NCBI GenBank assembly: GCA_964647485.1 | Contig: CAZYHV010000001.1 | Span: forward strand, 62,001 to 126,000 | Length of the DNA: 64,000 nucleotides | Direction: 5' to 3' | From: FW021-bin31 sp964647485 | Lineage (GTDB): Bacteria; Bacteroidota; Bacteroidia; Chitinophagales; Chitinophagaceae | In this document: piece by piece, positions 46,218 through 54,737 of the stretch | How positions within the stretch are numbered: the first letter of the stretch is position 1 | How the letters are laid out: every line of letters begins with the position of its first letter | Notes under the pieces: model-generated | The model's input: only the letters and a program-made list of their open reading frames with translations | Database searches by the model: none | What the model was told of the DNA's origin: nothing | Made by a program: the position numbers and the translations under genes

Positions 46218-46252
46218 CAAAGAAACGAGAGAATTGTTAATCTAATATTAAC
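46218..46252 (-). promoter_or_regulatory. Possible promoter and operator of the hmu operon
   Basis: On the minus strand TTTCTTTG (46218-46225) differs by one base from TAnnTTTG. Ten bases upstream GTTAAT and ATTAAC (46236-46252) form an inverted repeat around a 5-base spacer, in the place of the -33 box. Confidence 0.3.
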
Positions 46253-46352
46253 GATTTGGGAATTTTATTTTACAAAAAAGGAAAATAAGAGCTGGTCAGT
46301 AATTTGATGTCTTTACGGTTGCCCCCCCTTCTTAAAAGATGAATTATTCATT

Positions 46353-46898
46353 TTAGAGAAGAACCAAATCACATTGTTTTTTACATTCTTGTATCTTATC
46401 ATGTAGCGCTTCTTCTATCTTTTTATTCCTTATGGAAGTATGCTCTGTATCAAAATTTTCTCCAAACAAAGGGAACAAAAAAGAAGCTTTGATATCTGCA
46501 CCTAAAGTGGGAAAAAAAGTTTCTGCCAGCTTTAAAACATGCTCTCCCCCACCTTCAATAGGAGAAGTCGCTAACAGAAACATGGATTTCCCCTGAAAAG
46601 GTCTTGACGAAATTCTGAACATCCAATCCAAAGTATTTTTAAAGGCTGCACTATAGGTGCGATTATGCTCCGCCAAAGAACAGATTATTAAATCGGCTTC
46701 TCCTATTTGTTTCATCAACTGAATGACTTCTTCCGGAAAACCATTTTTCTCTCTATCTTCAGAAAAGATTGGCATTTCATAGTCATTTAAATCCAATAAA
46801 TGAATGTCACCTTGTTCAAAAAATTGTAGCACATACTTAATTAATTCCCGATTAATAGAAGTAGAAGAAATGCTGCCTGCAAACGCTAATATTTTCAT
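46353..46898 (-). CDS. NAD(P)H-dependent FMN reductase
   Basis: About 181 residues of the flavodoxin-like NADPH-dependent FMN reductase family (PF03358). FMN-binding residues lie in FAGSISSTSINRELI near the N-terminus and in SLAEHNRTYSAAFKNTLDW. This enzyme supplies reduced flavin, which can reduce ferric iron or quinones. I choose the ATG at 46898 (MKILAFAG); the frame opens at 46931 but the added residues do not look like family sequence. Its promoter lies behind a perfect 40-bp palindrome, shared in half with the Cys-protein/TonB operon, so it may be controlled by metal or redox state. Confidence 0.88.
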   Translation of the reverse strand: MKILAFAGSISSTSINRELIKYVLQFFEQGDIHLLDLNDYEMPIFSEDREKNGFPEEVIQLMKQIGEADLIICSLAEHNRTYSAAFKNTLDWMFRISSRPFQGKSMFLLATSPIEGGGEHVLKLAETFFPTLGADIKASFLFPLFGENFDTEHTSIRNKKIEEALHDKIQECKKQCDLVLL

Positions 46899-46939
46899 AT
46901 TTGTTTCTTTAAAAATGTGAGTGATTATCAATACTTATG

Positions 46940-46990
46940 CAAGATAAAATAAAAAACTATTTAAGACAAATTTGTCTTAAATAGTTTTTT
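46940..46990 (-). promoter_or_regulatory. Promoter with 40-bp palindromic operator, FMN reductase
   Basis: A perfect 40-bp palindrome (46951-46990; half site AAACTATTTAAGACAAA) lies 52 to 92 bases upstream of the ATG. On the minus strand the TTTG -33 box (46967-46970) sits at its centre, followed by 20 bases and TATCTTG (46940-46946). A repressor bound there would cover the -33 box. The palindrome could also form a hairpin with a U run and act on transcripts reading through it. Confidence 0.7.
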
Positions 46991-47146
46991 TCCCTTATGA
47001 GCATTTTGAGCTCAAGCAATCTAAAGCCGGCAGTTGAGTTCTTTAAACAATAAAGGAAATGCCACCCTACAATTGTTCAGACGAAGGGAATTATTAAAAT
47101 AAACAGGGAAGATAAAAACAGAATGCTCTATTTGAGTAGTTGTCTT

Positions 47147-48544
47147 TTATAAAACTGTCTTTATATAAACAACCCAATCTTGAAGTCCTTGTGGTTTCCT
47201 TAGAATAATATATTCTGCCTCCTTTGGAGATAATATTGACTGTCCCCTCCAATTTCCTGTTTCAGGATTATATATTTTACAAACATATTTTCCTTTTTCC
47301 AATTTAATTTTAACAGTCGTATCCATTCGTACATAGGCAAGATAAAATTTTCCTTTTTTTGCCAATAAACTATTTTCCTTACTATGGCTAATCCATTGAT
47401 ATTGTGGAGTCATCTTCCAAAAGGGAAGATTTGTCACTTTTAAGAATTGTTTAATATATTGAAGATCTCTAAGCAGTTGAGTATTTGCTCCTTCATTTCT
47501 TATATCTTCCTGATATCCTCCCCATCCTGCAGCCCCTCCTGTAAGGCTATACCAAACAGCACGACGACGCTCATCCGGATGACCTCTATATAAAACTGGG
47601 GGAGCATCAGAATCGAACCAAACCGGCATACCGCTACCCACATGAGATTTCAACCATTTTTTTAAATCCAAAGAAGATTTCACCTCATAAGAGTTGGATG
47701 AAGCATATCCTTGTGCATTGTCGGGAATATTGAAAGATCGACCATAAACATCGATTGTAATCGGTTTATCCGTCTTTGATCTTATATATTTCACCACCAT
47801 TCTATTCCAGGTGGTAGTAGCACCAAAAGTCTCATTACCAATTTCATAGAAAACATTATCATAGGGAGCTAAAGTAGCAATGGTTTTGTCAATAAGTTTA
47901 CGCTGATAATATCCAATACCCTTATTTTGTTGGAAAGCTGTTTTTTGATAAAACTCACCCGGTTCATCGATATTTCTGTTACCATTTTTATCAAGTTGCT
48001 CAAAATGATATAATAAATGTGCAATCAGGTTTTTATTATTCCAAGGTGAATTGCGATAGCGCCACCAAGCTTTACCTCCGCGAATATTAGGGCCATCAAA
48101 AAAAGCAAGATGTAGTATTATTCCTTTTTTTGCGGCATATTCCGCATGATATTGTAATCCTTTCCAGTAAGCAGTGTCCCAATGATCAAGATCATACTTT
48201 CCATTGACATATCGAAAAGGTATATCATTTTGGGTAGCAGGAAAACGATTTATTCCCATACTGATACGGATATAATCAAGATGATACCTATTTGCCAGAT
48301 CAATCATTTTTATTAATGTTGCTGGACTATTAATTCTTTGATTTGGTACAGGAGGAGCCCAACCATAGTAGCCAATAAAAAAGAAAGGCTTATTGCTTTT
48401 TTGAAAATAACGATGAGAAGAATCAACCCGTATGCCTTTGATTTCTTGCGCATCACTTTGATTAGAAAAAAATAGAAACAAGATACCAATAGAGAGTCCC
48501 AACATTACCCTCCCGCCAAAATTTCTATTCTTTTCTATATCCAT
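47147..48544 (-). CDS. Exported TIM-barrel glycoside hydrolase-like protein
   Basis: A 465-residue protein with an N-terminal signal-like segment (VMLGLSIGILFLFFSNQSDAQ) and a (beta/alpha)8 barrel: FFFIGYYGWAPP, then YHLDYIRISMGINRF, HYHAEYAAKKGIILHLAFF-like strands, and DNVFYEIGNETFG. The Glu in EIGNE fits the acid/base of clan A hydrolases, and WFDSDAPPVL may hold a second acid. I cannot name the family (similar to DUF4038/DUF6298-type barrel proteins). A second ATG at 48505 (MLGLS) would give a shorter signal peptide. It is isolated on both sides. Confidence 0.75.
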   Translation of the reverse strand: MDIEKNRNFGGRVMLGLSIGILFLFFSNQSDAQEIKGIRVDSSHRYFQKSNKPFFFIGYYGWAPPVPNQRINSPATLIKMIDLANRYHLDYIRISMGINRFPATQNDIPFRYVNGKYDLDHWDTAYWKGLQYHAEYAAKKGIILHLAFFDGPNIRGGKAWWRYRNSPWNNKNLIAHLLYHFEQLDKNGNRNIDEPGEFYQKTAFQQNKGIGYYQRKLIDKTIATLAPYDNVFYEIGNETFGATTTWNRMVVKYIRSKTDKPITIDVYGRSFNIPDNAQGYASSNSYEVKSSLDLKKWLKSHVGSGMPVWFDSDAPPVLYRGHPDERRRAVWYSLTGGAAGWGGYQEDIRNEGANTQLLRDLQYIKQFLKVTNLPFWKMTPQYQWISHSKENSLLAKKGKFYLAYVRMDTTVKIKLEKGKYVCKIYNPETGNWRGQSILSPKEAEYIILRKPQGLQDWVVYIKTVL

Positions 48545-48784
48545 TGTAACTTATTTATACAATTATACGATAGCTTTTCTATCATAAAATTATACAATAT
48601 AAAAAGAATATAGGATACCTACCCTTGTTTAATAAAATATTATCCTGTATCAATAAGGAGAGAAATGAGAATCATAAAGCTAAAACACCTATAAAAGAAC
48701 ACTTCACACGATTTCAAACTTCTTATATATTCACTCCTTACAATAACAGGGATGCAATTCATAAGCATTTTATAAATCCAAACC

Positions 48785-49732
48785 TTATTTATAATCTGCC
48801 ACATGTTTCTTTAACACAGCCATTATTGCCTCTTTGGATTTATTATTATCATAGGCGGAAGCAGAGAATTTTTCGGCTAAACCAAACAAAGAACTGAAGA
48901 TAATATCTTTTCCCACTTTGACATTGACTTTTACAATATCATTTGACGCATAAAAGGCTTCCCATTCTTTTCGAACATCCGCCCAAAATTGTTGACGATC
49001 TGACCACCATCTTTCATATCTTTCTGTATCCATATTATCCGGAGTAAACGTTTCTAATCCTTTTTCCATACAAATTAAGGTATCTTTTCCCTGTTCATCA
49101 CGGAGAATCTTTTGATTGTCTTGCTCCATTTCCCATCCTCCTTCCTCAAAAATCTTTACTCTACATCTGCGATGCAAAACATTATAATCATTTCTTTTTG
49201 TCAATTCACGACGAGGAAGTGGCGCATCAGTTTCGCTATCCCAATAAGCAACTCCATCTTGATAAATCCATCTTCCATATCCCTCATAGCGAGGAGAATC
49301 ATCTACCTGATAGACTTTTTGTGTCCAGGTTCCCTGAACTTCTTCTTCATCCAAATACTTTTTCTCCCACTCATTGTCTTTGATATAAGAAAGGAATTCC
49401 CGATTTTCATATATCCAATCCTGACGCCAGTGTTTAATGATGATATTTTTATCAAGCTGTAATTCTTTATTTTTATGAACCACTAACAACACATGTTGGA
49501 TAGAAATCTTATCTTCCGTTTCTTCAATAATAAAGGTATATTCCTTCGCATTCTCAAAATATCGATCTCCGTACTGATATTGCTCGTCCGGAGCAAAAGT
49601 TTCTACAAATTTAAACTCTACTTTGAAACAGCCGGTCATGGATTTAATCCATCTTTTTTCCAATTCTTTAGCATTTACTGTCTTTTCAACGGTTGACTGA
49701 GTCTCCTTTTCCAATACAGATACAGTTCTCAT
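48785..49732 (-). CDS. DUF6607 family protein
   Basis: A 315-residue protein of a family (DUF6607) of unknown function, found near TonB receptors in Bacteroidota. It is rich in Trp and charged residues: KSMTGCFKVEFKFVETFAP, WIYENREFLSYIKDNEWEKKYL, GYGRWIYQDGVAYWDSETDAPLPRREL and RWWSDRQQFWADVR. Family members often carry a signal peptide, but none is visible here, so it may be cytosolic or the start may be further upstream. It follows the 49937-52348 receptor after about 200 bases and is probably functionally related to metal or haem uptake (inference). Confidence 0.75.
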   Translation of the reverse strand: MRTVSVLEKETQSTVEKTVNAKELEKRWIKSMTGCFKVEFKFVETFAPDEQYQYGDRYFENAKEYTFIIEETEDKISIQHVLLVVHKNKELQLDKNIIIKHWRQDWIYENREFLSYIKDNEWEKKYLDEEEVQGTWTQKVYQVDDSPRYEGYGRWIYQDGVAYWDSETDAPLPRRELTKRNDYNVLHRRCRVKIFEEGGWEMEQDNQKILRDEQGKDTLICMEKGLETFTPDNMDTERYERWWSDRQQFWADVRKEWEAFYASNDIVKVNVKVGKDIIFSSLFGLAEKFSASAYDNNKSKEAIMAVLKKHVADYK

Positions 49733-49870
49733 TTCAGATTATTTTGTTTTGTCAGAATATTGTCAAACAAATGTAAAATGGAATTAAATCAATTCTTTTA
49801 AAAAAAGGGAATAGATTTATCGCTTTCGGGAAAAAAATCAAATAAAAAAGAACCGGTACAAAATATAATG

Positions 49871-49904
49871 GGCGGAGATCCACATTTTTTCAGGGATCCC
49901 CACC
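49871..49904 (-). terminator. Minus-strand hairpin between receptor and DUF6607 gene
   Basis: GGTGGGGATCC and GGATCTCCGCC pair over 11 bp with two G-U pairs in minus-strand RNA only, around a 12-base loop. No U tract follows, so it may be a partial terminator or a processing site. Confidence 0.4.
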
Positions 49905-49936
49905 TAAACTATACGACAATTCATCTCCTAACTACT

Positions 49937-52348
49937 TCACTTAAAATCAAAAGGAACCACCACTTTAAAGCTAAAATTCCTTCCCATATTAAAGATACCG
50001 CGTCTTCCCGTGACTTGATTGAGGGGAAGGTATTTTAATCTGTTCAAATGATCCTGATAGGCTACGTCCGTGATGTTTTGAGCTGTCACAAAGACTTTAA
50101 ACAACACTTTTCCCTTTCGATTGACCACATTAGACCCGGCTTCAATATCCAAAAGGGTGTAAGCCGGTGTAGCGGTTTCCGTATGATAGGCTTTCATAAA
50201 ATGATTTTGCCGGAAAGTGTTTTTTAATTTAAAATTCACAAACAACTTCCGAAAAACAGGCCCCTCCGGTAAGAGACGGAATCCCAATTCTGAAGTCCAT
50301 CGGGCAGCCGGAATCAGCGGTAAATTACGGGTAGAATCTGCTCCTCCTACTCTTTCTCCTCTGACGAAAGAAAAAGTATTCTTAAAATGAAGCCAATCCA
50401 GGGGATGAGGGTGGATATCTATGGAGGCTTCTACCCCATATAAACGGGCTTTTGTTTGCTCATATTGAAAAGTCCGGTATCCTTTCCCCTCATCGACAGT
50501 AACAGAATCTGTTCCATCGGCAGCTAAAAGTTTCCTGTAATAAATATAATGATGGATATTGTTCAAAAAGCCATACAAGCTGGCAGAGATGTGGTCGGAC
50601 TCAAAAGCAGCACCGGCATCCAGTTCCATACTGTTTTCGGGATTTAGACGGGTATTCCCTCTCATATATTGTGAAGTACCTTCATGTACCCCGTTGGCTG
50701 CAAGTTCGGGAATGGCGGGAGCACGGAAACCTTTGGCCATATTGGCTTTTAATACCAGTCGTGGAGAGAGCTGATAAGATAATCCCAGACTTCCGGACCA
50801 GGCTGAAAAGTCCCTGTCAAAAGCCTCAAAAAGCGGTTTCCCATCCTCTTCCAATGCCTGCGCACGGATATTTCTCCAATCTATACGTAAGCCGCCCGTA
50901 AACGTAAGCCGGTGGATCTCTTTTTTGGCAATCCCGTAAGCCCCTATATCGAATAAATGATAATCGGGGATGAGAAACTCACTTCCAAAATTTTCATTAT
51001 TTTCCCACATCCCGCTTATTCCACCGGTAAAATCCCAATTTCCTGCTTCGCTGAAAGAATAATGCGCATTGTAGTTCAAAGCATTCAATCGTAAACCCAG
51101 GCCGGGATCATCAGGAGCAAGAATATCATCAAACTCCTGCCTCTTATTCTGTTGTAATCCCAGGGTTACATTCAAACTGTTGCCGTCTCCCGCATGTATT
51201 TTGTTGTTCCAGGTCAGCTTCCGATGTTGTACACGCTGCCTTCCTATAAAAGGATCATAGCTTTTAAAATCCTTTGTGGTAGCTATTTCATCTTCAGCTT
51301 GTCCGTTCCGATTGACTTCTTTCAAAAATTCCCCCGTAGCAGCATCCCGTTCTCCTTCCGGAATGCCCAACGTCAAATCATAAGAAGAAAAGGACAAATG
51401 GCTATAGCCCCAATCCTTATCCAGTCCTATTTCTGCACCAAAATCATTTTCTTTGAATTTACTGTTAAAGACATAGCCATCATACTTATTTTTATAATCG
51501 TGTGCACGTTTAGTCGTTCCATACGCCCGCCAGACAAAGCCTTTTGTATTGCCTTTGATGCCGGCATGCAGAGAATATAATCCGTTGTTGCTTTGGTAAT
51601 TACCTACGATCGAACCTTTAATATGTCCTTCCGGAGCAGATCGGGGAGGCAATACATTGATAACCCCTCCCAGCGCATCCGAACCATACATCAGGGAAGA
51701 AGCGCCTCGGATGACATTCATAGAACCGGCGGCATAGGCATCTATATCCACTCCATGCTCGGCGCCCCACTGCTGTTCCTGCTGACGAATGCCATTATTG
51801 ACCACCACCACCCGATAGGAAGACAAACCGCGAATGACCGGTTTCATTACATTGGGTCCGGTGGTTACCGCGCTCACGCCGGGCACATCCGCTATTTTCC
51901 CGATGATGTTGTCCGTTGTTTTTTCCTGCAATGCAGCGTGGTCCAAAACCGTGATATGAGTAGGCATTTTACGCAACTGGGTAGCCTTACTTATCCCGGT
52001 AACTACGACTTCTTTCCCTTCAATAATCTCCGGAGAAAGCGCCCAGTCTTTCCGTTTCTCCCCCGAAATACGGACATAAGCCGTTGTTGTGGAAAAACCG
52101 GCATACCGCACTTCCACCAAATATTTCCCACTCGACAAATGATTGATTTCATAATATCCATGCTCGTCAGTGACTACTCCTCTCTGGATATCAGGTATAT
52201 AGACCGTTGCTCCGGGCAATACCTCTTCTGTCTTTTGATTGATTATTTTTCCCTTCAAGGTATAAACGTCACCATCCTGTGTTTTCTTACCGGCAAAAGC
52301 TGACCAACAGGATAATACAGCCAATGCTAAAAAAATCATTTTTTTCAT
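49937..52348 (-). CDS. TonB-dependent outer-membrane receptor with CarboxypepD_reg domain
   Basis: An 803-residue receptor. The signal peptide ends SAFAGK; then a CarboxypepD_reg unit (YTLKGKIINQKTEEVLPGATVYIPDI), a plug (MPTHITVLDHAALQEKTTD, then IRGLSSYRVVVVNNGIRQQEQQWG and MNVIRGASSLMYGSDALGGVINVL) and a 22-strand barrel ending FSFKVVVPFDFK. The substrate is unknown; the small upstream His-rich protein, of a type seen before zinc- and copper-related receptors, suggests a metal. It follows that gene after about 120 bases; the DUF6607 gene comes next. Confidence 0.9.
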   Translation of the reverse strand: MKKMIFLALAVLSCWSAFAGKKTQDGDVYTLKGKIINQKTEEVLPGATVYIPDIQRGVVTDEHGYYEINHLSSGKYLVEVRYAGFSTTTAYVRISGEKRKDWALSPEIIEGKEVVVTGISKATQLRKMPTHITVLDHAALQEKTTDNIIGKIADVPGVSAVTTGPNVMKPVIRGLSSYRVVVVNNGIRQQEQQWGAEHGVDIDAYAAGSMNVIRGASSLMYGSDALGGVINVLPPRSAPEGHIKGSIVGNYQSNNGLYSLHAGIKGNTKGFVWRAYGTTKRAHDYKNKYDGYVFNSKFKENDFGAEIGLDKDWGYSHLSFSSYDLTLGIPEGERDAATGEFLKEVNRNGQAEDEIATTKDFKSYDPFIGRQRVQHRKLTWNNKIHAGDGNSLNVTLGLQQNKRQEFDDILAPDDPGLGLRLNALNYNAHYSFSEAGNWDFTGGISGMWENNENFGSEFLIPDYHLFDIGAYGIAKKEIHRLTFTGGLRIDWRNIRAQALEEDGKPLFEAFDRDFSAWSGSLGLSYQLSPRLVLKANMAKGFRAPAIPELAANGVHEGTSQYMRGNTRLNPENSMELDAGAAFESDHISASLYGFLNNIHHYIYYRKLLAADGTDSVTVDEGKGYRTFQYEQTKARLYGVEASIDIHPHPLDWLHFKNTFSFVRGERVGGADSTRNLPLIPAARWTSELGFRLLPEGPVFRKLFVNFKLKNTFRQNHFMKAYHTETATPAYTLLDIEAGSNVVNRKGKVLFKVFVTAQNITDVAYQDHLNRLKYLPLNQVTGRRGIFNMGRNFSFKVVVPFDFK

Positions 52349-52466
52349 ATATAAATTTTATCTTTATTCGAAATCATCCTTTTGCTCTAAAAAGGATATA
52401 GGTATCTATCGAACAGCAGTAGACGCTTTAACTAAACGAATACTGCTGCTCTTTTCCACAAAAAAG

Positions 52467-52796
52467 TTAGCTTAATGGAGGACCCCGAAGATAAAAAGCA
52501 GTAAAAGTATCTTCTGTATAGAAAGAAGGCATACTTTCTGCGTAATCCATATATGTAAAAGGCACTTCAGCCTTAAAATGATTATCTACCGAAGTAAATG
52601 GAGCAATGACAACTTGTAAAAACTTACAGTGCGTGTGATGTGAACTGACTTCGGTATCCAAATGAAAGTGATCAACCGTATCTTGATGATGGGCAACCAC
52701 ATCATGAATGAAGTTATGAGGAGCAATAGCAAACAGAAACACAACCAGCAAAAAGCCGGAGGTCATCTTCTGTATGATAGAATGCTCCTTATTCAT
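52467..52796 (-). CDS. Small His-rich membrane protein, upstream of TonB receptor
   Basis: A 109-residue protein with one membrane segment (MTSGFLLVVFLFAIAPHNFI) and clusters HHQDTVDHFHLD and SSHHTHCKF. The C-terminus ends in YLRGPPLS. Similar proteins with HHTHC-like motifs and an end FxLRGPP lie before TonB receptors in many Bacteroidota and have no assigned function. The His and Cys suggest binding of a transition metal. A -7 box ends 4 bases before the ATG at 52796, so the transcript would be leaderless; the ATG at 52766 is an alternative start. Confidence 0.75.
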   Translation of the reverse strand: MNKEHSIIQKMTSGFLLVVFLFAIAPHNFIHDVVAHHQDTVDHFHLDTEVSSHHTHCKFLQVVIAPFTSVDNHFKAEVPFTYMDYAESMPSFYTEDTFTAFYLRGPPLS

Positions 52797-52800
52797 TTTT

Positions 52801-52848
52801 CAAAGATACGTCAAAAATTTGCCCTCCTAAAAATTAAGATGTAACTTG
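52801..52848. promoter_or_regulatory. Overlapping divergent promoters
   Basis: On the minus strand TATCTTTG (52801-52808) ends 4 bases before ATG 52796. On the plus strand TTTG (52818-52821), 20 bases, then TAACTTG (52842-52848) ends 5 bases before ATG 52854. Both transcripts would be nearly leaderless, and the two promoters share 50 bases. Confidence 0.55.
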
Positions 52849-52853
52849 ATCCG

Positions 52854-53453
52854 ATGAATTTTCTGGCACATGCATATCTATCATTTGAAATCCCCGAGAT
52901 TGTAGTAGGAAATCTTATTACTGATTTTATGCCAGGATATGAAAAGGATAATTTCCCCAAAGAGATTCAAAACGGAATAGCCTTACATCATGAAATAGAC
53001 TATTTTACGGATCAACATCCTACGACCCACCAAGCAAATGAATATCTCAGACCGGCAAGCGGAAGATATTGCGGTGTTTTTATGGACATCATTTATGATC
53101 ATTTCTTAGCTTCTGACAAAACCATCTTTCCGGGGCATACTCTTGCCACCTACAGCCAAAAAATATATAAAATATTAGATACTTATTATAATCTGCTTCC
53201 CAAAAAATTTCAGCATGTATTTTATCACATGAAGAAAGAAGACTGGCTCTATCATTATCATACGACGAAGGGCACTAACAATGCTTTCGGAGGGATTTAT
53301 CATCGAGCTAGGTATTTAGAAAAAAACAATGAGGTTTATAAGGCTTTCATACTACATTATGATGCTTTCCAAGAAGCGTATAATCATTTTATGCCGGAAA
53401 TGATCCACCAGGCAAAAACATTCCTTGCAGAAAGAGGATTATATAATTACTAG
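52854..53453 (+). CDS. ACP phosphodiesterase (AcpH) family protein
   Basis: A 199-residue protein of the DUF479/AcpH family of HD-like phosphodiesterases. The family N-terminus NFLAHAYLSFEIPEIVVGNLITDF is present, followed by a helical part with LHHEIDYFTDQHP, DIIYDHFLAS and a Trp-rich middle. The His/Asp residues (HH...D, DH) form the metal site. AcpH removes 4'-phosphopantetheine from acyl carrier protein in E. coli; whether this homologue does so is not known. It stands alone on the plus strand between two divergent promoters and the class V aminotransferase gene. Confidence 0.85.
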   Translation: MNFLAHAYLSFEIPEIVVGNLITDFMPGYEKDNFPKEIQNGIALHHEIDYFTDQHPTTHQANEYLRPASGRYCGVFMDIIYDHFLASDKTIFPGHTLATYSQKIYKILDTYYNLLPKKFQHVFYHMKKEDWLYHYHTTKGTNNAFGGIYHRARYLEKNNEVYKAFILHYDAFQEAYNHFMPEMIHQAKTFLAERGLYNY

Positions 53454-53575
53454 AGAATCATAAAAAAAAGAAAGCACAGAAACGTTCCATACTAAAATCC
53501 ACTCTATTTCTTCATATAGCTTTGGCTAATTCTATTTTTCTTTCCATATTTATTTAACTTTAGTACCTTGCCTCT

Positions 53576-54637
53576 ATGAATTCGAAACAGATTTATCTCA
53601 ATACAGCCGGAACCGGCTTATTATCCCCTGAGGCCATTCATGCTGCTCAATCTTTCCTAGAACAGGCTGGAAATGATCCGAATATGGCTTTTCATAACTG
53701 GATGGAGAAAGAATTACCGACCTTAAGACAAGATGCGGCTCAGCTATTGGATACAACGGAGAATCAAATTTCTTTTTTGCCTAATTTTTCTTTTGCCCTA
53801 TCGGCTGTATTGCAAGGACTTATAGGTAAAATAAAAAGAGTACTGCTGTATGATGCTGATTATCCTTCTTTAAATATGCCTTTTGAAGTAGGGCACTTTG
53901 AACCCTATTATATTGAAAGCACTGATGGATTTCATCTTTCTACGGATGCAGTAATTGAAAAGATACAAAAGGAAAAGATAGAATTGGTCGCTCTTAGTCA
54001 TGTTCAATTTTTAACGGGATACAAAGTAGATATTGATACTATCGGAAAATATTGCCAGGAAAACGGGGTAATTTTTATGGTAGATGGAACCCAAACCATG
54101 GGAGCTATGCCCATAAGTTTTGATAAAATGCCGGCAGATGTATTGATTGGCAGCAGTTATAAATGGATGAATGGGGGAATGGGATCTGCTACGCTATGCT
54201 TTAAACAAAGCTTCCTAAAAAAATATCCCCCCGGGATTGCCGGATTCGGAAGTTTGGACAAATCGGATGGTGCTCACTGGAAATATACCCCTTCCAACCA
54301 GAGTTATGAACCCGGTCATATGAATCCGACCGGTTTGCTACAACTTCATGAAGGAATTAAACAAAAATTAAAAGATGGGATGGACAAAATATATCGCCAT
54401 AACTCAACTTTAATCCAACAACTTCATCATGGAATTGCTAATTCTTCTTTTGAAGTGATTGGAGAAGGAGACCTGGATAATCGTTTACATATTCTCATTT
54501 TTAAGGCAGATAAGGCGGTAGCTGATAGGTTAGTGAATGCAGGTTTTTCAATCACCTGGCGAAAAGAAACAATACGCGTCAGTCCACATTTTTATAACAC
54601 TTCGGAAGATATTGCGGCTTTTCTTTCGGCATTATAA
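53576..54637 (+). CDS. Aminotransferase class V-fold PLP enzyme
   Basis: The 353-residue protein belongs to the class V aminotransferases (cysteine-desulfurase-like fold). The N-terminal YLNTAGTGLLSPEAIHAA is the family's cofactor-side start; the PLP lysine is Lys196 in GSSYKWMNGGMG, the PLP-ring Asp in FMVDGTQTMGA. No extra Cys loop is clear, so cysteine desulfurase activity is not shown; kynureninase-like or other activities are possible. The gene has no near neighbour in an operon and ends at a strong bidirectional terminator. Confidence 0.85.
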   Translation: MNSKQIYLNTAGTGLLSPEAIHAAQSFLEQAGNDPNMAFHNWMEKELPTLRQDAAQLLDTTENQISFLPNFSFALSAVLQGLIGKIKRVLLYDADYPSLNMPFEVGHFEPYYIESTDGFHLSTDAVIEKIQKEKIELVALSHVQFLTGYKVDIDTIGKYCQENGVIFMVDGTQTMGAMPISFDKMPADVLIGSSYKWMNGGMGSATLCFKQSFLKKYPPGIAGFGSLDKSDGAHWKYTPSNQSYEPGHMNPTGLLQLHEGIKQKLKDGMDKIYRHNSTLIQQLHHGIANSSFEVIGEGDLDNRLHILIFKADKAVADRLVNAGFSITWRKETIRVSPHFYNTSEDIAAFLSAL

Positions 54638-54708
54638 AAGAGTTTTCTTCTTATTGTTTTTCTATGCTCAGGATAGAAAGACGTCTCGATTAATTGGGAA
54701 TAGGCTCC

Positions 54709-54737
54709 AAGGATAAAGGATTGAATCCTTTATCCTT
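54709..54737. terminator. Bidirectional terminator between convergent genes
   Basis: A 14-bp inverted repeat AAGGATAAAGGATT / AATCCTTTATCCTT (arms 54709-54722 and 54724-54737) is followed on the plus strand by TTC runs. The stop codon of the minus-strand epimerase gene (54730) lies inside it. Confidence 0.75.

Noticed and set aside
46951..46990. Palindrome read only as a terminator of an upstream gene
   Set aside because: The next minus-strand gene upstream ends at 47147, about 157 bases away, and the palindrome sits exactly over the -33 box; operator use is more likely, although read-through termination cannot be excluded.
48625..48897. 90-codon plus-strand frame upstream of and within the end of the DUF6607 gene
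   Set aside because: No family features, overlaps a supported gene on the other strand and lies in AT-rich sequence.
51593..52303. 236-codon plus-strand frame over the TonB receptor plug domain
   Set aside because: The receptor frame on the minus strand is full length and has clear plug motifs; this is its shadow.
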